From Tetracentron sinense (lineage: Eukaryota > Streptophyta > Magnoliopsida > Trochodendrales > Trochodendraceae), in contig CM026565.1 in assembly GCA_015143295.1 (NCBI GenBank), forward strand, positions 11,964,041-12,028,040: a stretch of DNA of 64,000 nucleotides, read 5' to 3'. Below, piece by piece: positions 23,053 to 33,289 of this stretch; the first letter of the stretch is position 1; every line of letters starts with the position of its first letter. Made by a program: the position numbers and the translations under genes. Under the pieces are notes generated by a model that saw only the letters and a list, made by a program, of their open reading frames with translations, was not told where the DNA came from and ran no database searches.

Positions 23053-25479
23053 ACCCTGACTCTCAACAAACTCTTGGTGGCACAGGGGTAAACCCAGATT
23101 CACCCATCAACCATTCCAACAAACACCAGCTCATTTATCTTAATGACACAACCACATACTTCTCTTAACCAACATATCATTCCATGCCCACCCTCCGCTT
23201 TGTAAAAGTGGAGGCACCACCCAAAACTTGATGGATGTAGCCAAATTTAATTTCGAAATTGAGACCCCTAAAACATCTGTCTGCATACATCTCATACATC
23301 ATCCTGCTACATCAACAAATCACCCTTGTGTCATCCAAGAAAGCCAAGTAGATCATCTTCAAGGCTCGTCAGAAAATAACTCAAAGAGCAAGATGTGAGC
23401 AAGATTGATCAAAATCAAGCCAAGTCTGAGTCATTCTTTGTTGGGTTTTCTTTTGGCAAGTGTCGACCACAGTGGCCCATGTATATATCCAATTTGCAGC
23501 ATTTTTATGTTGCAATAATCGAGTCATCTCTTTTTTTTTTTCAATTCCTTGAAATTTCTCTTCCTTTCAAGAGTCTCATTTCTCATTTGACTAATGAAGG
23601 CGTGACCTAGTACTTCTCAAAGAGTCTAGCGATCTGAAGCTGTCAAAAATCCAAAAATATGTTTTGATAAGAATGCTAGCTAAGCTTATTGGTATAAATA
23701 AGGGATCACTCAAACAAAAATCAAACTCATAATCCTCGGGGGCAGAGTATGATGAAGGGTAGAGAGAGATTCCTAATAGGATACCCTCAATCTCGTGCAA
23801 GTGTTACAAAGCAGAATAAAGTTAGGTAATGATCCTACGTGTACAAAAACTAGAACTTTACTATGCCAGGGGCAGGGGCAGGGGATCAAGGACAGATCGA
23901 TCAGGCAAAATGTAAGTTCACCTCCTATTGTCCGCCAAAACCTCCAATACACATTTCAAAGGAAAATTTGCAGGTTCTCAGTTGTCCCAATTCAATAGTC
24001 TGCATGCAAATCATTTGACTATGACAAGAATGATCAGATGTAAAATTGTCAGACTCAGTCAATACGTTAAGTACATGTATTACATGCAGAGGGGCAAGAG
24101 AAAAGATTTTCTTGAGAACAGATTCAAAACCCCCCAAGATCATGATACAAGTTGGGACAGCAGGTTCACCACAACATTACCCTCACTAATGCTTGAGGCA
24201 GGAATAGTGTAGTTGCTCAAGATCCCAAAATTGAGAAATGCAACAGAGTAATTACTATTGACAAGCTAGAAAGCGGATCTAAATAAAGGTTTGTCCATGT
24301 CGGGGCATGGATACTCTCATTCAGATATGAGATTTTTCTTCAAGTGACATATCTTATAAGAGCATTCACTAAGAGTAGAGGCGGTCAAGTTCCTCAAACA
24401 GCACAGATCAACAAGCCAGAGCAAATGCCAAACCTTCACAGAAACATCATCAAGCTACTCAGATGTCAAGAGCCCTGAGCCAATCAATATGGATAAAGTT
24501 AAAAAGTATTATGCTTAGGATCTTGTTCGATAAATGCTTGCACTTTTAGCCTCTTTGGGAAAGGACAGGAGGCCATGTTTGTCACCTGCTCCCCTTATGA
24601 ATCATGTAACACCCTCGATATATCATTAAAGCCCACTAGTTAGCCCTCTCGAGCCTAACAACCCTTCTTTAAAAATTAAAAAAAAAACCTTTCAACGGGA
24701 CACTCTGTACTCAGTTTGTTTGAACTACATTAATGACCTAATCCTGTAAAAAGGTACGTAGGCAACTTGGAAAATCAGGTTCGGTCATAACATTCAATTT
24801 ATTGAGCAAAAAATCAGCCTCGATCAAAAAAGGCCCGTAAAAAAAATAGAAAGACAAAATGTCAAAAAAGAAAAAGAAGAGAGGGCAAGAAAAAAAGTCA
24901 AGAGACGATCAAGTAGATGAATTTTCAATGGAAATTTTCATCTTCTGTCAGAAGCAAAAGAAACAAGTTTCTTCTACCCATAGTGGAAAGTATTTTCTTA
25001 GTTAAAAGGGTGTCCCAAACTTTTAGTTCCCCAGCCTACATTTCGTTCTATCTTAAGTCCACCTTGATCCTCTAGAGATTAAGAGTGCAGACAATTTATC
25101 AGACAATATTCAAAGAAGAATACAAGCATCCAAGGCAATGACAGGAGCAAAACTCTACTTTGAAATAAATCATGGGCATGAGTGAAAATCGGAAATGGCC
25201 TCATTGAGCAAAAATTACGCAAACCCCAGCCCTAGACTTATGACTAGGGGGAAAAAAGGAAAATATAAAATTGATCAACTTCGCAGGCATGAGTGAAAAC
25301 TGGTAACGGCCTCATTGTGCAAAAATTATGCGACCCCATGACTTGGTCATTCCAAGGGTAAAAAAGGGAAAAGTTGAAAACAACAAACGTTCAACAGCAG
25401 GTTTGTAGAAATCAGGTCAAAGGTACTCCAAGCACTAATTGAAGGATCTTATAGTCGAAACAGAATCATACCTCAAGAA
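23053..25479 (+). other. Element A internal segment 2: non-coding
   Basis: It resumes after the second accct of element B. No coding motif was seen. Two near-copies of a 'gcatgagtgaaaa..gcctcatt..gcaaaaattatgcg' block lie at about 25155-25360 and are repeated after element E at 40550-40745. The blocks and a 'ggtacgtaggcaactt' stretch near 24750 recall the 3' part of Ogre/Tat-like elements. It ends at the target duplication aagaa of element E. Confidence 0.6.
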
Positions 25480-25909
25480 TGCAGAACCCCAGATCTCACT
25501 TTCATAGCCTGTGAATAGTGTGGTGAATAGTGACCATGTAATGTAATTTTCTGAATTTTGAGATGAAAAGTCCCGGTAATGGTTGTTTATAGGTTAACTA
25601 AGCTTAGTTAATTTTATGGGAATTTATTCATATGATTAGAACTGTTTTGAACAATCAAAAAAGTTACGACGAACTGGATTTATCAGATTTTGCCTAAATC
25701 TGGAAATTCAGATTTTGAATTATGAAGAATTGGAATCTCTAGGTATTTTTATTGGATTTAAATGGGGGGCAATTCCTTATTTTAATTTAAAACTTAAAGT
25801 TAATGAACATAAACTTAAATTTTTTAAAGTAAAATAAGTATAAGAGGAAGAAGAAGGAAGGGAAGAAGAACACAACACAAGGCAAAACAGGGGAAAAACA
25901 TGCAAATCC

Positions 25910-26045
25910 GGTCGACCGAATTTGCTACCGGTCGAACGAACCTTGATCGATTGATCGAAGGCAAAAAAATTTGTATGGGATTTTTAGACAAAGAGGGGTC
26001 TTTTGACTGGTCGACCGATCCTCTTTACCGGTCGACCGGTGGTGT
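25910..26045. repeat. Palindrome cluster (GGTCGACCG type) in U3 of LTR E
   Basis: Five dyads of the form ccggtcgaccg or a variant flank a spacer with ttgtatgggattttt. The arrangement is the same as in LTRs C and D but with a different palindrome. The right copy is at 36498-36635. Confidence 0.85.
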
Positions 26046-26118
26046 CTGTTTTGCCTATGGGGCCGACCTCCTAGGATATTTTGGGGGGTGTTTGAGTCTT
26101 TGACTCATCCCATTTGGC

Positions 26119-26126
26119 TATAAATA
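26119..26126 (+). promoter_or_regulatory. TATA box of LTR E (5' copy)
   Basis: TATAAATA follows catttggc about 70 bases downstream of the palindrome cluster. It is conserved in the other LTR at 36706-36713. Confidence 0.7.
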
Positions 26127-26394
26127 GCCCAATTTCGTGGGCTAGGGTTACCACAACCCCTAGAGAAAGTTTTTGGAAGAAAGTTGAACAGAAGAAAGAG
26201 GAAGAAGAGAGAAGCTTGGGGGGTTTTGATTGTTGGGTATTCTTGAGTTGATTTCTCAACACCGGAGACGTTCCATCTCACTTCTCAACCGTTCTAAAGC
26301 GTTTTAGATCAAAGGGTTGGTATATGGGATGTAAGCTATCACTACTATTGAAATTCTATGAATATGATGACATGTTTACAAGTTTTCTAAGTTC

Positions 26395-26800
26395 ACCATG
26401 AGATTCACAAGTACTATATGCACCTTATGTTCACAAGTCTAGCATGATGTTTATAAGTCTCGCATGATCCGATGATTTCTCACAAGAAAGGTGTTTTATA
26501 AAGCTCTTAAGGAAGGTTTTGGTAAAAAAGAATTCTCACAAGCTCACAAGAATTGATAAGGCCAAACTATGGGTTGGTAAGTGAGAAGTTCTAAGATCGT
26601 CTTAAAGCTCACAAGGAATCCCACTATACATGGACTCACAAGTAGTAATGTCTCACAATCTCACAAGTTCATAAGCTCGCAAGTTCACAAGAAATCATGC
26701 ATACTCAGATCCTCGCATGCTCACAAGGAATCCCAACTTTTGCAAGAATTCATAAGAACTCACAAGAATATGATTATCACATGGCAAGATTTACTTGGTT
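26395..26800 (+). repeat. ctcacaag word array in LTR E
   Basis: More than fifteen copies of tcacaag or a close variant occur with irregular spacers of 5 to 30 bases. The right copy is at about 37080-37460. Confidence 0.7.
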
Positions 26801-26930
26801 TTGTTTTCACATGAATACTGTTAAGAAAAAGGTTTTGGTAACTACTTTCATGAATGTTATTCTCTAAGCTTATGCATGTTCATGATATTATTCACTGTTA
26901 GTTAGTAGTTTGTATATCACTGAGTATTCC

Positions 26931-27092
26931 ATGCTCAGCCGATTATTGACTTTGGCAGGTGCACGTGTTCCATTTGATGTTTGTGGTACGGAGCCTTGGA
27001 TTGAGGAAGAATACTATGATCTGGAACCCTCTATGGACCACTACCAGGATGATGGATCGCTAGATAAGCGGCTCAATTTTGATTTCTATTGA
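26931..27092 (+). CDS. Conserved short acidic frame in the leader part of LTR E
   Basis: The 53-residue open frame reads MLSR.. then VPFDVCGTEPWIEEEYY and ends LNFDFY. It lies about 800 bases downstream of the TATA box, hence in the transcribed leader. The right LTR (to 40277) keeps nearly the same peptide, although the first ATG is not shared, so the start is uncertain. Related frames occur in LTRs C, C-prime and I-prime. No function is known to me. Confidence 0.45.
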   Translation: MLSRLLTLAGARVPFDVCGTEPWIEEEYYDLEPSMDHYQDDGSLDKRLNFDFY

Positions 27093-27273
27093 GAGAGGGA
27101 GAGAGATCATATGAGTATTTCATTATAAATCGTTTCCGCTATGTTTTATAACTTGTGTACTCTAATAGGATGGTAAGTTTATGTGCCTTATGTGTCATAC
27201 AGGATGGTATGATACGGCGGTCCGAGCTAAAGTATCCCTAACTCCTAGGGGGTATTTTGGGTCGCGACAGACT

Positions 27274-27285
27274 TGGTATCAGAGC
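27274..27285 (+). other. Primer binding site of element E
   Basis: TGGTATCAGAGC starts five bases after the LTR end; initiator tRNA-Met type. Confidence 0.93.
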
Positions 27286-27934
27286 TTAGGGATGAGCTTC
27301 CCTTGGGCTCGGTTGTGCTCTAAACGGAAGTAGGTTTTAGGGCTAAGGTGTTCTTTGAGTTGAACTTAGAACTCAAATAAACTTTGAAATACGAGACCGT
27401 GAGAATGTAGCTTCACTAGGACTTTGTAGTATACTTATGCTTTATGTATTTACTCTGATGTATACGATGCTTATATAAAGCACTAAGTACTCATTGAACT
27501 GTAGTATTCAAGAGCTTGACATTCGCTATTGTCCTCAGGATTATTATCATGGGCGGAACATTCGAGGTAGAGGGTATCATACTCGAGGAAATGGAGATGT
27601 TCCTGTGGGTGATGAGCAGCCCAACTTGTCGCGACCCAAAACCCACCTTAAGAGTTAGAGTGAACTTTGGACGACTAATCATGACTTACATGACTTGCTT
27701 GACAAACCATCCTGCAAAAAAACCCACAGAGTATATACAAAGAGGATATAACAGCGGGAACATACTCTAGCATAGCACAGCGGAAGACTTAACCAAACCT
27801 CTATGTATATACATAAGTGATCCAAGTTACACAAAAGGAGTCCAAACGAAAGTACGGACAGGCCCGCCAAAATACATGGATATACATCTCTCAACTCACC
27901 CACAGCTCTATCACTCAGAATTTACGACCACTAC

Positions 27935-28054
27935 CTAATAGTAGCCCTCTACCAGAGGTTCCTCCAAAGGTTCCTCGACGTACTCCTCCTCCACCCAAGG
28001 GCCAGGAGCACAGACATCGAATGGAGCAGCAGCTCCCTCAGAACCTGCCGACAT
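27935..28054 (-). CDS. Conserved short acidic frame in LTR I-prime
   Basis: The 39-residue frame starts MSAG, has PFDVCAPGPWVEEEY and ends GYY. The start MSAG is shared with the frame in LTR C-prime. Codon differences between the two fall mostly at third positions, which points to past selection on the peptide. Confidence 0.5.
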   Translation of the reverse strand: MSAGSEGAAAPFDVCAPGPWVEEEYVEEPLEEPLVEGYY

Positions 28055-28309
28055 GAGAAGTACGGCTGAGCATGGAATACTCAGCGTGTACTAAATGCTA
28101 ACCAACAGTCATAACGTAACCATAGCAATATATAAAGTAGAGAACAATTCATATTATAATGCTAGAAACAATTCAAATCATAACAAGGAAAGTGAAGCAG
28201 TTTATAATCATGCTTGCATTTTTGTAAAAGCCGATAAAAACCTTGAAAGTTTGTGCACTTGACTTAACTTAAAACACCCTTTTCGTGATTGAAAACTTGT
28301 CTATTGTGT

Positions 28310-28660
28310 CATGTGTGTCATGTCATGCCATGCGTGCTTAGAAAGTAAACTACTTGTGAGGGAAGGGAAACCCTTCTTCCTAAATGTTCATGCTTGCCAT
28401 GTCATGTATCATGCTTGCTCGAAAAGTAAACTACTTGTGAGGGAAGGGAGACCCTTCTTCCTAAATGTTCATGCTTGCCATGCCATGTATCTTGCTCGGA
28501 AAATAAACTACTTGTGAGGGAAGGGAGACCCTTCTTCCTAGAATGCTCATGTCATGTCATGCTAGCTTGCTCGCAAAAGTAAACTACTTGTGAGGGAAGG
28601 GAGACCCTTCTTCCTAAATGCACTTGCGAGGGAAGGGAGACCCTTCTTATGAGATGCATG
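28310..28660 (-). repeat. Hairpin tandem array, about five units of 36 to 81 bases (LTR I-prime)
   Basis: Each unit contains ctacttgtgagg and the dyad ggaagggagacccttcttcc, with 'tcatgcttgccatg' spacers. The minus strand gives ctcacaag next to each dyad. Confidence 0.85.
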
Positions 28661-29544
28661 TCTTGTCCTTGCCAAAAGAGAAGTGAAACATATCGTAGGA
28701 TATGCCCCACCTCTAAATCTCGTTCTTGAAAATCACGATAATTCATGTCATGCATGCCGTGCTCGTGGAATCGTGTGCATACTTGCATTGGAATTTAAAT
28801 GACATTTGGAGATTTCACAATATATAGCATGTCGCAATTTAAACAATAAGCATTTATGACATTTTAAGGAAAGCAAGAACTCACACTATCATAAGCCCTA
28901 ACAAGTTCATAAGTAATTAAGCATGCATTTTCTTAATTTATCTTTCGTTTTATTCACCTTGGCATTTCATCAAGCATAGGGTGTATCCATTATTTATTTA
29001 AACCTAAATCATGTTTTTCTAGGTGAGTTATACTCACATCATACATGTTTTTTCATTATGGATACAATGCCCTCCTCATTTCATTCATCACAACCATACA
29101 TACGGCATCCAATCGCCCATTCACATCCACAACCATCCATTCATCCCATTAGGTTTATATATTACGAAAACAATAAAGAAGAAGGGAATAAAAGGGGTAT
29201 GAACTAGGAGGGTAGCAAGAGGTACCGACCTTGACAAATGAGGGAAAGAATCCCCTTCCAAAATGTGTGTGAGTTGCTGCCCTAGCTTGGAGAAACTGCT
29301 TCTTGCGTGCTTGAACCGGAATCTTGAAACAATCCAAGCTTGAGGTGATCTAGGGTTCACAAACCCTTTGATTTCTTCTCAAAATCAAACCCTAGGTTTA
29401 GAAATCTCCTTCTCTTCTCTCTTCCTCTCTAATATCTTCTAAGTGTGGTAAATGAGCCCTAAAGGCTCGGGCAAACCTTAATAGGGAAGGGTATAACACC
29501 CAAATGCTGAAAATGCCCTTAATGAAATTCTGCAATAACACGAA

Positions 29545-29735
29545 GACCGAGCGATCAGTGGTTATGACTGATCGATCGGTTACCTACCGAGCAATCGGTG
29601 TTCTTGACTGGGCGATCGGTCAAAAACATGCTCTCTGAAAAATTTTTCCATACAAAAAAGTGCACCAGTCGATAGCTACCGATCGATCGGTTGTGGACCG
29701 ATCGATCGCTGTTGTGGACCGAGCAATCGGTGCTC
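29545..29735. repeat. Palindrome cluster of LTR I-prime
   Basis: It is the same arrangement as in LTRs C and D, read on the minus strand, with about seven accgatcgatcggt-like dyads. LTR I itself has an unrelated array in this position. Confidence 0.85.
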
Positions 29736-30638
29736 TGCAGGACCAAATTGTTTTGGCCATATCTTTTGACTCGCTCGTCGGATTTTGAAAATTCAACTTG
29801 CGTTGTGTTCGTACTTCGAAAAGAAACATTTCTGACATTTTGGAATTTTCAATTTCTTCCTTATTTATTAATTGTACTACGCTAAAGGCAAATTAGCAAC
29901 GAAAGTGCTAAGTATTAAGCATGAAAAGTCCAGGGCTCTACACAACTTGACTTAGATCCTTAGAGTTATGGCAGCAACAATGACTAGGCTTGCGGACAGG
30001 GTTGACACTCCTGCTCCTACTACACCTACACCTACACCTCCTCCGATGCATCACACCTCAGGAGTAGAGGCTTTTCAGAGACTGCGGCCACCTACTTTTT
30101 ATGGGACTCTAGATCCTCTAGTTTCAGAGATATGGATCATGCAGCTAGAGAAGATCTTCAGGGACCTCCACTGTACAGATGAGTAGTGAACCGAGTGGGC
30201 TTCCTTCACGATGGAGAGAGAAGCCGAACATTGGTGGAGAGTTGCCTAGAGGCAGAGGGATGTTGCAAAGGCAGGGTTACCCTGGACATGGGGAGAGTTC
30301 TTAGATGTATTCTATGAGTAGTACTTCCCCAGTTTTATCAGAGAGCAGAAGGTGTGAGAGTTTGTGCCCCTCGAGCAGGGAGAGACGAACGTAGCCGAGT
30401 ACGAGGCGAAGTTTGTCGGACTTTGGAGATTTGCTCTATATTTGATCGCTACTAAGAGTATGCAAGTCAAAAAGTTTGAGGATGGGTTGCGGTCTTTTAT
30501 CCGAGACTAGGTTTCTATGTTCCAGGTAGAGACCTGGAAGGAAATTGTGGGGAAAGCGAAGATCGCCGAGAGGAATTCTACGGAGTTTCTCAAGAGAAGG
30601 GACAATAGTTTCGGAAGAGGCATATCTAGAGGACAGTC

Positions 30639-32526
30639 TGTAGGGGGATCCAGATAAGAATTTATGTGAAAACTGGATCCCCTAGATCTTCACACCATAG
30701 AAAGTATCAAAATTATCTAAGAGTTTTAGTCATATCACCTCAGTGAATGCTTTTCACCGGTGAAGCTCAATCCACTCGAACTGTCAAAACTCTTTGTAGA
30801 GATTTCTCCGAAAAAAATACTAGAAGCTCGATCCTTGTTCTTCGCTATCCCCACGAAGCTTTAGAATCTCCTTTGGAATTATAGAAGCAAGAGGAAGAAG
30901 ATGGAGTAATGGTGTAGACCTTCTATCACCAAAAGTACTAAGGTACTAAACCCTAGATTTACAAAACCCAACTTTTGACCACCTAGTAGCTCACGAAAAT
31001 CCCTCTCATAGATTGGAGAGAGAGAGGAGATGAGAGAAAAAATTCTAGAGAAAAGTGCTTAATGGTCTAGGGTGTTGGGGTATTTATAGACTAGGATCCT
31101 ATCCTAATCCTACTCTAACTTGATCTTATCTCTTAAGGAATTATTTAACAATAATAACTCTTATTATTTAATAAATAATTTCCTAGTTTATCTATAACTA
31201 CTCTAGTTATAGAAGACCTTCTAATTAAGGAGTCCTTCTAATAAGAGGGTTCCTTAATTAAAGGGATAAGTCAACATCCTACACAAGAGAAGGAAACCTA
31301 GTCAAACTAGGAGTCCACAAGGGAGGGCGTGAGCACTAAAGAGGCGTGGGTTTTGAGGAGTTAAAACTCCTTATTGCAATCCAATTACAATAACATCTTA
31401 ATCCTAATTGCAATCCAACAATTGGATTTTAATTCCATAATTATAGGAATTATATTTCAACAATTATTCAATTAAACAAATCCTAATCCAATTAGGATTC
31501 CTGAAGTGGGCACCCCACCCTAGGGTTTAAACCCATGGGCTTTAGCCCATATCAAAGGTCCATATGAATGGGTTTATGGATATGGGTCAATCCCATTTCC
31601 CCTTTAATTATGTTAGTTAAATAATTGCTAAAATAATCCCTATGTTTAAATTAACAATTAATTTAAACAATAGATTAACTTTTAATCTATTTAAATAAAT
31701 GATTAACTTTTAATCACTTATATAATTGATTAACTTTTAATCAATTATTGAGCTTGTATTTCTTATGGAAGCACCTCCACAGATTGCTCTAGGACGTTCT
31801 TACCCTGGCTTACCCAATGTTATCCCATTGACCCTAAATGGGAATTACATCGGAATTACAAGTGACGTGAGATATCTATGTTGCAATTGAATCCCACTGT
31901 ATGAACATTTAACCAATACGGATCCTACCACATGAACTTTTAAATTCGATTTATCCTTCCAAATACATTATCCCTAATGGGCATTCGAGATTGACATACT
32001 ATCTAATCCATAACCCATTGCAAATCATCCGGGTTTCCAAGACTTATGATTAAGCCATGAGAAACAATTTCTCATGAAATTTTTTTTGAGAAAATCCTTT
32101 TATAAGTATAATACCTTTTAATAAAAGTATATTTCAAAACTTATTTTGTTTGCAAAATCACCTACGCAGGATTTCAACTTAATCAACTGTCTTACCCGGA
32201 ACTTGGATAATCTCTCAAATCAATAAGCATGGATTTCTTGTTTGAAATTCATCATGACTCGAATAACTTTTTGACTATCCAACTGTCACTATATTGTATT
32301 CCCTAAGTTAGAAAATACGTTGGTGGAATCAAAACAGTCAAATCACTACTCAGTCATAGATGAACTCATCAGATCTAAGGATCATCGAAACCGTTCAATA
32401 TGAATAAGAGACCAACTATCTGATTGTATGTTTATATAAGAAGTCTCTCACTAAATGCAATCAGTCAGTGTACATTTAAGCACCCATATGCTAATGTGTA
32501 GTCTCCACTACAATAGTTCAAGATAG
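30639..32526 (-). repeat. LTR G-prime within element E
   Basis: It begins TGTAGGGGGATCC in window order and matches solo LTR G (43481 onwards) at about 90 percent or more. On the minus strand a TATA-like tctataaatac (near 31080) indicates minus orientation. The right edge is set by where the match to G stops and integrase-like sequence of E begins. Copia-type affiliation is a guess from the LTR character. Confidence 0.8.
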
Positions 32527-33284
32527 TGATGGTGCCATCACGTTCAAAGGCAGGTTGAGTGTTCCCGCTGACGCGGTGTTGAGGAATGAGATCTTGGATG
32601 AAGCTCATCAATCCAAGTACACGGTACATCCTGGAGGTACTAAGATGTACCAGAATCTCAAGAGGCACTACTGGTGGCAAAACATGAAGAGGAAAGTTGC
32701 AGAGTATGTTTCTAGATGTTTGGTGTGCCAGCAGGTGAAGGCCGAGTATCAGAGGCCAATAGGTCTTTTACAATCCCTCCCTATTCCGGAATGGAAATGG
32801 GAGAATATCTCTATGGACTTCATAGTTGGCTTGCCAAGAATGGCAAGGGGCTCCGATGCTATTTGGGTTATAGTTGATCGGTTGACAAAGTCTGAGTATT
32901 TGCTACCCTATCAGACTACCTATAGCATAAGCCAACTTGTAGCCTTATACACCAAGGTGGTGCTTCGGCTGCACGGGATACCAGTTACCATTGTTTTCGA
33001 TCAAGACTCGAGGTTTACTTCCAGGTTCTGGAAGGGCTTTCAGAGTGCTATGGGTTCTCAGCCTAGATTTCAATACCACTTTTCATCCTCAGACTGATGG
33101 TCAGACCGAGAGGGTGAACCAGGTGATTAAGGATTATGCTCAGAGCTTGCATGTTAGACTTCCAGGGTAGTTGGGAGGATCACTTGCTATTGGTTGAGTT
33201 CGCCTACAACAACAGTTATCAGGCAAGCATCCAGATGGCACCTTTCGAGGCCTTGTATGGGCGAAGTTGCTGGTCTCCTCTACT
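32527..33284 (+). pseudogene. Integrase region of element E, part 1 (fossil)
   Basis: The zinc region ('[18 protein letters not shown]' .. [11 protein letters not shown]), the core start '[10 protein letters not shown]' and the later '[20 protein letters not shown]' are readable and close to elements C and I. The region is broken. Confidence 0.85.
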
Positions 33285-33289
33285 GGGAT

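Larger units (their letters stand above)
25480..27269 (+). repeat. 5' LTR of element E
   Basis: It has 1790 bases and ends GGGTCGCGACA. It includes a palindrome cluster of GGTCGACCG type (25910-26045), a TATA box, a ctcacaag word cluster (about 26395-26800), the gag-tat-tcc-atg-ctc-agc hairpin and a short acidic frame. Confidence 0.92.
27627..29942 (-). repeat. Solo LTR I-prime, inserted in gag of element E
   Basis: It is the same LTR family as that of element I (57853-59450) but on the minus strand and longer (2316 bases). Target duplication is caact (27622-27626 and 29943-29947). No internal sequence is present. It holds the U3 block, a GATCGATC palindrome cluster (29545-29735), a hairpin array (28310-28660) and a short acidic frame (27935-28054). 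Confidence 0.92.
27550..30638 (+). pseudogene. gag region of element E (fossil, split by solo LTR I-prime)
   Basis: The first piece (27550-27626) is the Arg/Gly-rich start and the second (29943-30638) carries the core ('GVEAFQRLRPPTFYGTLDPL', '[17 protein letters not shown]'). The match to gag of element C is clear. The region is broken in several places and is followed by LTR G-prime. Confidence 0.8.
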
